Of a stretch of 42,852 nucleotides of DNA, positions 1 to 4,905 are shown one piece after another (the stretch's first letter is position 1; each line of letters starts with the position of its first letter). The stretch lies in the NCBI GenBank assembly GCA_938040995.1, contig CALHZT010000122.1:1-42852 (forward strand), written 5' to 3'. The notes beneath the pieces were generated by a model that was not told the origin of the DNA, ran no database searches, and saw only the letters and a program-made list of their open reading frames with translations. This stretch comes from an uncultured Pirellulaceae bacterium (GTDB lineage: Bacteria > Planctomycetota > Planctomycetia > Pirellulales > Pirellulaceae). The translations under genes and the position numbers were made by a program.

Positions 1-4
1 GTCT

Positions 5-124
5 TTCCCGCGCAGGCGGGAATCCATTGAATCGGATTGGCTTTTTGATGCAGGGAAAGACATTGAGCGTTCATACGCTTCGAGTGGGTCCCCGCGTTCG
101 CGGGGAAGACGGCCATAGGCCGTC
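5..124. repeat. Cluster of three REP-like palindromes
   Basis: Three perfect inverted repeats lie close together: arms TTCCCGC/GCGGGAA at 5-11 and 16-22, TCCCCGC/GCGGGGA at 89-95 and 100-106, and GACGGCC/GGCCGTC at 108-114 and 118-124. None is followed by a T run, so they are not classical terminators. The layout resembles intergenic REP-type elements of many bacteria. I see only this one cluster in the window, so repetition in the genome is inferred. Confidence 0.5.
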
Positions 125-498
125 AATTGAGTCGTCATGAACGGAGATTCGACAGTAATTGATCGAACGATCCTAGCCAAGCTGTTCTTTGCGTGAATCT
201 GGAAACGGCTCGTTCTCGGGGCTGGTGCGGTCCTGTTAACGGGAGCCCGGTTAAAGAACCAGCGGAAAGAAAATTGTAACCGTTCACGGATATTGACGTT
301 TCCTCAAGTTCGAGAGGGGCAGGCACAAATTTTCGGCGTTTGTCCGCAAAGCGAAATAAGTCAGTTCGCCGCCGAAAAATTGAGCCAGACCCTTGCCCGC
401 GTGAACGATTACAGAAAAGTTCCCATTTCTGTGAACCTTCCCGCGGTGTCGGCGTCTAATACCTGCTGACAACAAAATGCAATGAAAGTATCGGGGCC
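125..498. other. Gene-free stretch upstream of the tRNA array
   Basis: I find no convincing protein or RNA gene in this stretch. The open frames crossing it have no ribosome binding site and no recognisable domain. It may hold the promoter of the small ORF at 499 or of the tRNA array, but I cannot point to clear -35/-10 boxes. Confidence 0.4.
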
Positions 499-642
499 AT
501 GTACTCCAAACGTCACCAGTCAAACTGCTGCAAACAAAGGCGAATTCAGTTTGTTCGCTCGATTCCCGAGCGAACGAATGCGATCGCATTGCGCGCAGGT
601 AACGGCGGGTTTATTGCGTTTATAGCCGCGTGGCAGTGGTGA
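499..642 (+). CDS. Possible small basic protein (47 aa)
   Basis: An ATG frame of 47 codons ends 30 bases before a strong terminator (673-702). The product is basic, has a Cys-Cys pair near residues 10-11, and ends in a hydrophobic, Trp-containing tail. No family is recognised. A purine-rich GGGG lies just before the ATG, too close for an ideal ribosome binding site. The main argument for a gene is position: a short frame followed by its own terminator, repeated at 1533-1707. The terminator could instead end a noncoding transcript. Confidence 0.25.
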   Translation: MYSKRHQSNCCKQRRIQFVRSIPERTNAIALRAGNGGFIAFIAAWQW

Positions 643-672
643 CCATCGACTGGAAAATGGCAGAAGACATTC

Positions 673-702
673 GCCTGACCTTTCGAAGGTCAGGCTTTTT
701 TT
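673..702 (+). terminator. Rho-independent terminator just before the tRNA array
   Basis: A 10-bp perfect stem (673-682 with 686-695), a 3-base loop TCG and a run of seven T form a textbook intrinsic terminator. It ends only 6 bases before the first base of tRNA-Phe, so a transcript entering from the left should stop here. The array then either starts from a promoter overlapping the hairpin or depends on read-through. Confidence 0.85.
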
Positions 703-708
703 GTGAAT

Positions 709-780
709 GGACTGGTAGCTGAGACGGTGTAGCACCTGGTTGAAGCCCAGGAGACGAGGATTCGAGCGCCTCCCGGTCCA
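709..780 (+). tRNA. tRNA-Phe (GAA)
   Basis: The cloverleaf has acceptor GGACTGG/CCGGTCC (one U-G pair), a D arm with GG in the loop, anticodon stem CCTGG/CCAGG, loop TTGAAGC with anticodon GAA, and discriminator A. CCA is not encoded. Odd point: the last T-stem pair (positions 53-61), almost always G-C, is here A opposite G, so the T arm has four pairs. Confidence 0.85.
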
Positions 781-808
781 CTGTTTGAAAATGGTACTGA
801 AGAACGAC

Positions 809-880
809 GGTCGTCGAGGGCTGGTAGCCCATGTTCGGCTGATATCCGAGCCGTGCTGAGTTCGACTCTCAGGGCGACCA
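809..880 (+). tRNA. tRNA-Ile (GAT)
   Basis: Acceptor GGTCGTC/GGCGACC, a perfect T arm (CTGAG/CTCAG), anticodon stem TTCGG/CCGAG and loop CTGATAT with anticodon GAT. The D arm is compact: GGG/CCC with a 7-base loop holding GG. Three bases, not one, separate D and anticodon stems. Discriminator A, no encoded CCA. Confidence 0.85.
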
Positions 881-1003
881 CTTGAATGGATCGATGGATA
901 GGCGGCATCGTGCCGTCACTGCGGAATAGTAACAAAGCGGCAAGATTTGATTGACTGGAGACGGAGATGATTTTTCGTTTGAAACGCATACCCCGCTGAC
1001 CAT

Positions 1004-1074
1004 GGGGGTAAAGCTTTTTGGCGAAGCACCCGGCTTTTAACCGGGAGAGCAGAGTTCGATTCTCTGTGCCCCTA
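1004..1074 (+). tRNA. tRNA-Lys (TTT)
   Basis: Acceptor GGGGGTA/TGCCCCT with two wobble pairs, D stem GCTT/AAGC, anticodon stem CCCGG/CCGGG, loop CTTTTAA with anticodon TTT, and perfect T stem CAGAG/CTCTG. Discriminator A, no encoded CCA. All arms are present and the identity is clear. Confidence 0.9.
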
Positions 1075-1106
1075 CTTTGTCGTTGGCTCCGGGGGAGTCG
1101 CGATTT

Positions 1107-1130
1107 GGTAGTCGGGATCTGGTAGTCGGG
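1107..1130 (+). repeat. Duplicated 5' end of the following tRNA
   Basis: The ten bases GGTAGTCGGG occur at 1107-1116 and again at 1121-1130, where they form the 5' acceptor strand of the next tRNA. Only the second copy is at the right distance to fold into a cloverleaf. The first looks like a leftover of slippage or a partial tRNA duplication. Confidence 0.6.
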
Positions 1131-1192
1131 GCCTGGTTGATCAAGCACGTCTTATAAGCGAGCGGCGGTGGGTTCAATTCCCGCGACTACCA
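1121..1192 (+). tRNA. tRNA with anticodon TAT (probable tRNA-Ile for AUA)
   Basis: Acceptor GGTAGTC/GACTACC pairs perfectly and the T arm is GTGGG/CCCGC. The best anticodon loop with T33 is CTTATAA, giving TAT, which reads AUA. The anticodon stem CACGT/GCGAG has an A-A mismatch and a U-G pair. The D arm hardly forms a stem. Most bacteria read AUA with a CAT anticodon modified to lysidine, so TAT is unusual. The tRNA may be degenerate. Confidence 0.7.
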
Positions 1193-1240
1193 CTCGCAAT
1201 TCAGAGGAAAAAATGAAAACAAAAACGCGAACCGAAATAC

Positions 1241-1311
1241 GCACTGTTGGTCTATTGGGATGATTCCTCTTTCGTAATGAGGCGGAGCGAGTTCGATTCT
1301 CGCACAGTGCT
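1241..1311 (+). tRNA. tRNA-Thr (CGT)
   Basis: Perfect acceptor GCACTGT/ACAGTGC and perfect T stem GCGAG/CTCGC. The anticodon loop is TTCGTAA with anticodon CGT, which reads ACG. The pair closing the anticodon loop is T-T, and the D stem has three pairs. The discriminator is T, and no CCA is encoded. Confidence 0.85.
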
Positions 1312-1346
1312 TTGAGTATGAAAATCAGGTACAGGAAATACAAGAC

Positions 1347-1417
1347 GCGCCCATGGTGTAGTGGCAACCCATCTGCTTGCCATGCAGAAGACGTGAGTTC
1401 AATTCTCGCTGGGCGCT
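1347..1417 (+). tRNA. tRNA-Gly (GCC)
   Basis: Perfect acceptor GCGCCCA/TGGGCGC and perfect anticodon stem TCTGC/GCAGA with loop TTGCCAT, anticodon GCC. T stem GTGAG/CTCGC has one wobble. The D arm is reduced to GGT/ACC. The discriminator is T. Only one base separates it from the next tRNA. Confidence 0.88.
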
Positions 1418-1418
1418 T

Positions 1419-1490
1419 TGCGGGATGGAGCAGTGGCAGCTCACCAGGCTCATAACCTGGAGATCGGTGGTTCGAATCCACCTCCCGCCA
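1419..1490 (+). tRNA. Initiator tRNA-fMet (CAT)
   Basis: The anticodon loop CTCATAA gives CAT. Two features point to the initiator: the first acceptor position is unpaired (T1 opposite C72, followed by six perfect pairs), and the D stem GAGC/GCTC carries A11-U24. The usual three G-C pairs of the initiator anticodon stem are not complete (CCAGG/CCTGG). The T arm GGTGG/CCACC is perfect. T1-C72 replaces the C1-A72 seen in Escherichia coli. Confidence 0.88.
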
Positions 1491-1532
1491 TTTTGAATTT
1501 GAAAAATCTTGTTGGAGAAGTTTGAGTTAACC

Positions 1533-1649
1533 ATGTTTATGCACCAGTCACGTATCGATGTCGCTTTACAGCGGTCGCGCTGTTGCGATCAGTCGCGATC
1601 CGTCTATGAGGATGTGGTCGTAGCTGCAGAGCAACGTTTGCGCTTGTGA
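1533..1649 (+). CDS. Possible small protein (38 aa) inside the tRNA array
   Basis: An ATG frame of 38 codons lies between tRNA-fMet and tRNA-Gln and is followed 30 bases later by a strong terminator. The product has a Cys-Cys pair near residue 17 and an acidic C-terminal half. A GGAG lies upstream, but farther from the ATG than ideal. No family is recognised. The arrangement (short frame, about 30 bases, terminator, tRNA) copies that at 499-709, but I see no strong sequence similarity between the two products. Confidence 0.25.
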   Translation: MFMHQSRIDVALQRSRCCDQSRSVYEDVVVAAEQRLRL

Positions 1650-1678
1650 TACCTGGCTGGTCAACTGAAACGATCGAA

Positions 1679-1707
1679 GCCCGGTGTCACTGACATCGGG
1701 CTTTTTT
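1679..1707 (+). terminator. Rho-independent terminator inside the tRNA array
   Basis: A 10-bp stem (1679-1688 with 1692-1701, one G-U pair), a 3-base loop ACT and six T. It ends two bases before tRNA-Gln. It divides the array into at least two transcripts, the second starting at or after tRNA-Gln. Confidence 0.85.
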
Positions 1708-1709
1708 AA

Positions 1710-1780
1710 TGCGGAGTCGTCTAACGGTAGGATCCGGTGCTTTGAACACCGTTGTGCTGGTTCGATTCCAGCCTCCGCAG
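1710..1780 (+). tRNA. tRNA-Gln (TTG)
   Basis: Perfect acceptor TGCGGAG/CTCCGCA, perfect anticodon stem CGGTG/CACCG with loop CTTTGAA (anticodon TTG), and perfect T arm GCTGG/CCAGC. The discriminator is G, as expected for Gln. The D stem is GTC/GAT with GG in the loop. Confidence 0.92.
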
Positions 1781-1845
1781 CTTTGGTTTGGGTTTATTCG
1801 AATCGGAATTTGTTCGAATCGGTAATGGCAATTTTTTGAAGTGAT

Positions 1846-1918
1846 GCTCTTGAGTCCCTCTGGGAAGGGAGCCTGGTTGTCTACCAGGTTGATGCGGGTT
1901 CGACTCCCGTCAGGGGCG
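1846..1918 (+). tRNA. tRNA-Asp (GTC)
   Basis: Acceptor GCTCTTG/CAGGGGC pairs throughout with two U-G wobbles. D stem TCCC/GGGA, anticodon stem CCTGG/CCAGG, loop TTGTCTA with anticodon GTC, T stem GCGGG/CCCGT. The discriminator is G, an Asp identity base. Confidence 0.88.
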
Positions 1919-1922
1919 CTGG

Positions 1923-2027
1923 ATTTCAGATTTCAGATTTCAGATTTCAGATTTCAGATTTCAGATTTCAGATTTCAGATTTCAGATTTGAGATTTGAGA
2001 TTTGAGATTTGAGATTTGAGATTTGAG
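1923..2027 (+). repeat. Heptanucleotide tandem repeat, 9 + 6 units
   Basis: Nine exact copies of ATTTCAG (1923-1985) are followed without any phase change by six exact copies of ATTTGAG (1986-2027). The 105-bp block fills the spacer between tRNA-Asp and tRNA-Val. The single-base switch at one boundary suggests two rounds of slippage expansion after a point mutation. Confidence 0.95.
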
Positions 2028-2037
2028 ATTTTTCAAC

Positions 2038-2110
2038 AGTCCTGTGGCCAAGCGGCAAAGGCACCTGTCTTACAAACAGACGATCGACGGTTCGAGTCCG
2101 TCCGGGACTA
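2038..2110 (+). tRNA. tRNA-Val (TAC)
   Basis: Acceptor AGTCCTG/CGGGACT (one wobble), D stem GCC/GGC with GG in the loop, loop CTTACAA with anticodon TAC, and perfect T arm GACGG/CCGTC. The outer anticodon-stem pair is C-A. Discriminator A, no CCA. Confidence 0.88.
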
Positions 2111-2125
2111 CTAAAAGTGAAGTTT

Positions 2126-2195
2126 GGCACCAGTCCGCGTGGCGCGGGGCATGATTGCAACCCATGCCGAACGAGTTCGAATCTCGATGGTGCTT
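2126..2195 (+). tRNA. tRNA-Cys (GCA)
   Basis: Acceptor GGCACCA/TGGTGCT, D stem CCGC/GCGG with a very short loop, anticodon loop TTGCAAC with anticodon GCA, and discriminator T, the Cys identity base. The pair closing the anticodon loop is A-C and the first T-stem pair is A-A, leaving four pairs in each arm. Confidence 0.82.
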
Positions 2196-2236
2196 TGGAA
2201 TCCCCATAATCAAAAATCAAATTTGAAAAGTTCACC

Positions 2237-2309
2237 GTCCTTGGAGTGTGTTGGATGCGCACGCGACCCTGCGAAGGTCGAGGACCAGGTTCGATTCCTG
2301 GCTTGGACA
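2237..2309 (+). tRNA. tRNA-Arg (GCG)
   Basis: Perfect anticodon stem CGACC/GGTCG with loop CTGCGAA (anticodon GCG, reading CGC/CGU), perfect T arm CCAGG/CCTGG and D stem GTGT/GCAC. The acceptor GTCCTTG/CTTGGAC contains two adjacent T-T mismatches at positions 5 and 6. Bacteria nearly always read CGC/CGU with ACG edited to ICG, so GCG is a rare anticodon. The acceptor damage makes function uncertain. Confidence 0.78.
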
Positions 2310-2320
2310 TTACGACCCAT

Positions 2321-2391
2321 AGCTTGCGAGTGTGATGGATGCACGACTGACTTCGAATCAGTTAGACGGGGTTCGATTCCCTGGCGGGCTA
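2321..2391 (+). tRNA. tRNA-Arg (TCG)
   Basis: Acceptor AGCTTGC/GCGGGCT with two U-G pairs, D stem GTGT/GCAC, perfect anticodon stem ACTGA/TCAGT with loop CTTCGAA (anticodon TCG, reading CGA), T stem CGGGG/CCCTG with one wobble. Discriminator A. Confidence 0.87.
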
Positions 2392-2400
2392 CTTGGCTAA

Positions 2401-2430
2401 CAGGCAATCGCAGGCAATCGCAGACAATCG
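2401..2430 (+). repeat. Ten-base tandem repeat, three units
   Basis: CAGGCAATCG occurs twice in a row, followed by the one-base variant CAGACAATCG. It lies in the spacer between tRNA-Arg(TCG) and tRNA-Leu(CAA). It is short and probably a slippage product. Confidence 0.8.
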
Positions 2431-2453
2431 GAACACGAATTTGTTGGTCCTAC

Positions 2454-2528
2454 GGCGCGGTAACGCTAACTGGAAAAGCTATCTGGTTCAAAACCAGGTG
2501 TTTGCGGGTTCGAACCCCGCTCGCGCTA
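2454..2528 (+). tRNA. tRNA-Leu (CAA), short variable loop
   Basis: Acceptor GGCGCGG/TCGCGCT with G-U pairs at both ends, anticodon stem TCTGG/CCAGG, loop TTCAAAA with anticodon CAA, and perfect T arm GCGGG/CCCGC. The D stem is GCT/AGC. Bacterial Leu tRNAs are class II with a long variable arm; here only five bases separate anticodon and T stems. The acceptor strands are identical to those of the Leu(TAA) gene at 2810, so the two are probably duplicates with changed anticodon arms. Confidence 0.8.
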
Positions 2529-2546
2529 CTCGAAGAAAGGCGAGTC

Positions 2547-2846
2547 ATGATGAATACAAATCAGCGAAACAGCAATTTTAAAGCCAGAGAGCCGGAGTCG
2601 GCGTTCGTATTGCAGCTTGCCAATGGCAAGGCCAAGTCATTTGAAAGCGCCGAAGCGCTCGCGAAATGGATGAGCCATCAACGAGGGCTCGAGTATCGCA
2701 ATTCGGCAAACGCAAGTCGCCGGAAAGCAGGTCGCCGGCACGCGGCTCGGAGACGGAATCGACGCGTCTCAACGGTTGCTTCCCTTGCTCTGAGAGATGC
2801 GGCTCCATTGGCGCGGTATGCAAAACGGAATAGCAACGAAGCTTAA
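2547..2846 (+). CDS. Possible small basic protein (99 aa) in a tRNA spacer
   Basis: This frame starts with ATGATG six bases after a good ribosome binding site (GAAAGG, 2535-2540) and fills the 281-bp spacer between the two Leu tRNAs. Its N-terminal half looks protein-like: hydrophobic VLQLANG, then a helix ending in LAKWMSHQRG. The second half is an Arg-rich stretch (residues about 60-77). The stop codon lies inside tRNA-Leu(TAA), a 37-base overlap. No family is recognised. It is the most plausible protein gene in the array, but the overlap with a tRNA is a warning. Confidence 0.4.
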   Translation: MMNTNQRNSNFKAREPESAFVLQLANGKAKSFESAEALAKWMSHQRGLEYRNSANASRRKAGRRHAARRRNRRVSTVASLALRDAAPLARYAKRNSNEA

Positions 2847-2883
2847 AACTTCGTGATTGTCGGTTCGAATCCGACTCGCGCTA
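2810..2883 (+). tRNA. tRNA-Leu (TAA), short variable loop
   Basis: Acceptor GGCGCGG/TCGCGCT as in Leu(CAA), D stem TGC/GCA, perfect anticodon stem CGAAG/CTTCG with loop CTTAAAA (anticodon TAA) and perfect T arm GTCGG/CCGAC. The variable loop is five bases, not the long arm expected of Leu. Discriminator A, as in other Leu tRNAs. Confidence 0.8.
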
Positions 2884-2988
2884 CTAATGGAGAAACTGCA
2901 CAGCGAAATGGCTTTGCCGCCCTCGGTCGCCCGCGCAATCGTCGCGGCTGAGGCGGCCATGCTACACGAAGAGGAAGCAAATAGTCAC

Positions 2989-3071
2989 GAGTCGGTTGGG
3001 CAATTGGTCGTCCAGCCTGTCTGTAAAACAGGTGCCTTCGGGCGCTGGGGGTTCGATTCCCTCCCGGCTCA
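2989..3071 (+). tRNA. tRNA-Tyr (GTA)
   Basis: Acceptor GAGTCGG/CCGGCTC, D stem GGGC/GTCC, perfect anticodon stem CCTGT/ACAGG with loop CTGTAAA (anticodon GTA), and T stem GGGGG/CCCTC with one wobble. It has a proper class II variable arm (GCC-TTCG-GGC hairpin), as expected for bacterial Tyr. So the short variable loops of the two Leu genes are not a general trait of this array. Confidence 0.92.
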
Positions 3072-3111
3072 CTTGGAGAAACGAATGGCAGAAAGATGTC
3101 AAAAGCAAAAT

Positions 3112-3184
3112 GACGCGGTGCAATATTGGTTTTGCAGCGAGGCTTTCAATCTCGCCGATGCGGGTTCAATTCCCGTCCGCGTTG
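3112..3184 (+). tRNA. tRNA-Glu (TTC)
   Basis: Acceptor GACGCGG/CCGCGTT, D stem GCAA/TTGC, anticodon stem CGAGG/TCTCG, loop CTTTCAA with anticodon TTC, T stem GCGGG/CCCGT. The discriminator is G, as in other Glu tRNAs. One base instead of two separates acceptor and D stems. Confidence 0.88.
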
Positions 3185-3192
3185 CTACATTC

Positions 3193-3263
3193 GGGCGGCT
3201 CGTCCAACGGGAAGACACCTGATTTGCAATCAGGAGATCGGGGTTCGACTCCCCGGTCGTCCA
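3193..3263 (+). tRNA. tRNA-Ala (TGC)
   Basis: Acceptor GGGCGGC/GTCGTCC contains the G3-U70 wobble, the main alanine identity element. D stem GTC/GAC, perfect anticodon stem CCTGA/TCAGG with loop TTTGCAA (anticodon TGC), perfect T stem CGGGG/CCCCG, discriminator A. It is the last tRNA of the array, eight bases after tRNA-Glu. Confidence 0.9.
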
Positions 3264-3298
3264 CTTGAGTTTCTTCTATTTTCAGATCGTTGTAGTAG

Positions 3299-3415
3299 GC
3301 GTCACAAGATTGCCCGCCGGAGTCCGGTAGATTCGAAACGAGCGTTCCACAGCAGGCTTTGTTCCTGTTGAACAGTCCATTCCTGTTGGCTCAGTCGTAT
3401 TCGCTGGCGGAATCC
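3299..3415 (+). pseudogene. DUF1553 C-terminal fragment
   Basis: The frame open from 3299 reads ETSVPQQALFLLNSPF followed by LLAQSYSLAES. This is the characteristic C-terminal motif of DUF1553 proteins, in which a (V/L)PQQALFL(L/M)NSPF stretch follows the catalytic-like core. Nothing else of that gene is present: a stop codon precedes it and a different family follows in the same frame from about 3416. It is a gene scrap joined in frame to the thioredoxin/TPR gene, either by deletion or by transfer of a fragment next to the tRNA array. Confidence 0.6.
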
Positions 3416-4894
3416 ATGTATCAGATCAAACAGGGGGAAACGTCGCCGCGCAAGTGGAGTATGCCGAATCGAAAGCTTGCGCTTGTTCCGTCGAAAGTCA
3501 CCGTGCCCAGGTTGTCGGAACGCGCACGTGTTGGCTTGATTGCTCCGGTCCCCATTCCGCAAATCAAGTTTCAGGATGAGGACGGCGAGGAATCGCCGGT
3601 GCTTGTTTCCGGTAAGCCGCGACTGGTGAATCTTTGGGCGACCTGGTGTGCTCCCTGTATGCTGGAACTAGGCGAATGGAAGGAGCGCCAGAAGGAGATT
3701 GCCGCCAGCGGCATCGAAATCGTCATGATCAATGTGGACGAACCGAAAACGGCTGCGGACGAGCGGGCTGAACAGGTCAGGGAGATTAAAGCCAAAGTAA
3801 CAGAGATGGGCCTTCCGTTCACTTTGGGGTTCGGCGATCAGGGACTCGTATCCCAGTTTGATGTGTTGCAACGAAGTATTCTGCGTCGGCAACGATCACT
3901 ACCAGTGCCCACCAGCTTTCTCGTCGATGGTCGCGGTCATCTGCGAGTTATCTATAAGGGGCCGGTCGAAGCCGACCAGTTAATTGCCGATGCGAAGTTG
4001 CTCGAAGCTCCGATTGAAGATGTTGTCGCTGCCAGTGTGCCGTATCCCGGGAAGTGGCTTGGGCAGCCTGCTGGTTCGGCTCCGAATCAGATCGCGATTC
4101 GTTTTATTGAGGGCGGTTTTTCCAGAGAGGCGGAGCAGTACATTCGCCAGTTGACGAAAATGGAAGTCGACAATCCGCTGTACAATCGCGCCGAAGCGAA
4201 TGTGCTATTGGGTGCTTTGCTGCTTGACCAAAAGCGACTGGAAGAAGCCGCGACTGCTTTTTCCGACGCCTTGAAACAGGATCCGAATCATCGGCAGTCG
4301 CACATCGAGCTTGCGGGAATCCAGGTCCAAACTGGACAGTTCGCCGAAGCTGCCGGCCACTTTGAGGCAGCGCTCGAGCGTCGGCAGAATGATCCGGAGC
4401 TTCGCATCAAGCTCGGCCAAGCTCGCATGAAGAATGGTCAGTTGGATCTCGCTATCAGGGAATTCAGGGCTGCTGCCGAGTTGCGGCCGAACCCGGCGGC
4501 TCATCATAATTGCGGCAATGCTTTGCTTGCGACTGGTGATGTCACCAAAGCAATTGATGAGTTTGAGAAGGCTCTAGAGGTGAACCCCCGGTTCACTCCC
4601 TCGGCGAACAATCTGGCCTGGCTATTGAGTACATCGCCCGATGCTTCCCTTCGTGACGGGAAGCGTGCCGTCGAGTTGGCCAAAGCCATTTGCAGTCAGG
4701 CTTCGGCTCGCTCTCCGAGCAATCTGGATACGTTGGCGGTTGCGCACGCAGAAGCAGGTGATTTTGAACAGGCGATTGCCGCGGCGAAAGAAGCCGTTCG
4801 GATCGCCAAAGCCGCCGGTGATCTGCGAACCTCGTCGGAGATTCAAAAGCGATTGACGCTCTTCCATCAGAAAAAGCCATACCACGGCGGTTAG
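3416..4894 (+). CDS. Thioredoxin-fold/TPR protein, 5'-truncated member of the FG-GAP/ASPIC family
   Basis: The product has a TlpA/thioredoxin-like domain with the redox motif Trp-Cys-Ala-Pro-Cys (cysteines near residues 78 and 81), then about five TPR units in its second half. In planctomycetes this pair is usually the C-terminal half of a roughly 1,000-residue exported protein with FG-GAP repeats and an ASPIC/UnbV domain in front. Those domains and the signal peptide are missing here. The open frame continues upstream to a TTG at 3359 into the DUF1553 scrap. I placed the start at the ATG where family similarity begins; the true start is unsure. Without a signal peptide the thiol motif would stay in the cytoplasm, so the gene may be decaying. 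The next gene starts 11 bases after the stop, suggesting one transcript. Confidence 0.7.
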   Translation: MYQIKQGETSPRKWSMPNRKLALVPSKVTVPRLSERARVGLIAPVPIPQIKFQDEDGEESPVLVSGKPRLVNLWATWCAPCMLELGEWKERQKEIAASGIEIVMINVDEPKTAADERAEQVREIKAKVTEMGLPFTLGFGDQGLVSQFDVLQRSILRRQRSLPVPTSFLVDGRGHLRVIYKGPVEADQLIADAKLLEAPIEDVVAASVPYPGKWLGQPAGSAPNQIAIRFIEGGFSREAEQYIRQLTKMEVDNPLYNRAEANVLLGALLLDQKRLEEAATAFSDALKQDPNHRQSHIELAGIQVQTGQFAEAAGHFEAALERRQNDPELRIKLGQARMKNGQLDLAIREFRAAAELRPNPAAHHNCGNALLATGDVTKAIDEFEKALEVNPRFTPSANNLAWLLSTSPDASLRDGKRAVELAKAICSQASARSPSNLDTLAVAHAEAGDFEQAIAAAKEAVRIAKAAGDLRTSSEIQKRLTLFHQKKPYHGG

Positions 4895-4905
4895 GAAGGG
4901 CGAGC

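Noticed and set aside
1121..1192. Ochre suppressor tRNA with anticodon TTA
   Set aside because: Shifting the loop by one base would give TTA but places C at position 33; T33 is needed, so TAT is the better reading.
1846..1918. A D-armless tRNA-Asp
   Set aside because: Starting the acceptor at GTCCCTC left only 11 bases for the D region; starting at GCTCTTG gives a full cloverleaf with all arms.
1923..2027. CRISPR array
   Set aside because: Units are 7 bases without spacers; it is a simple tandem repeat.
2124..2546. Open frame running through several tRNA genes before the small ORF at 2547
   Set aside because: The frame translates tRNA sequence (Cys, two Arg and Leu genes) into meaningless peptides; only the part from 2547, with its own ribosome binding site, was kept at low confidence.
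2857..3268. Open frames across tRNA-Tyr, tRNA-Glu and tRNA-Ala on the plus strand
   Set aside because: They consist mostly of translated tRNA genes (peptides such as GSIPVRVA); no independent protein signal. The spacer part starting at 2887 is too short to judge.
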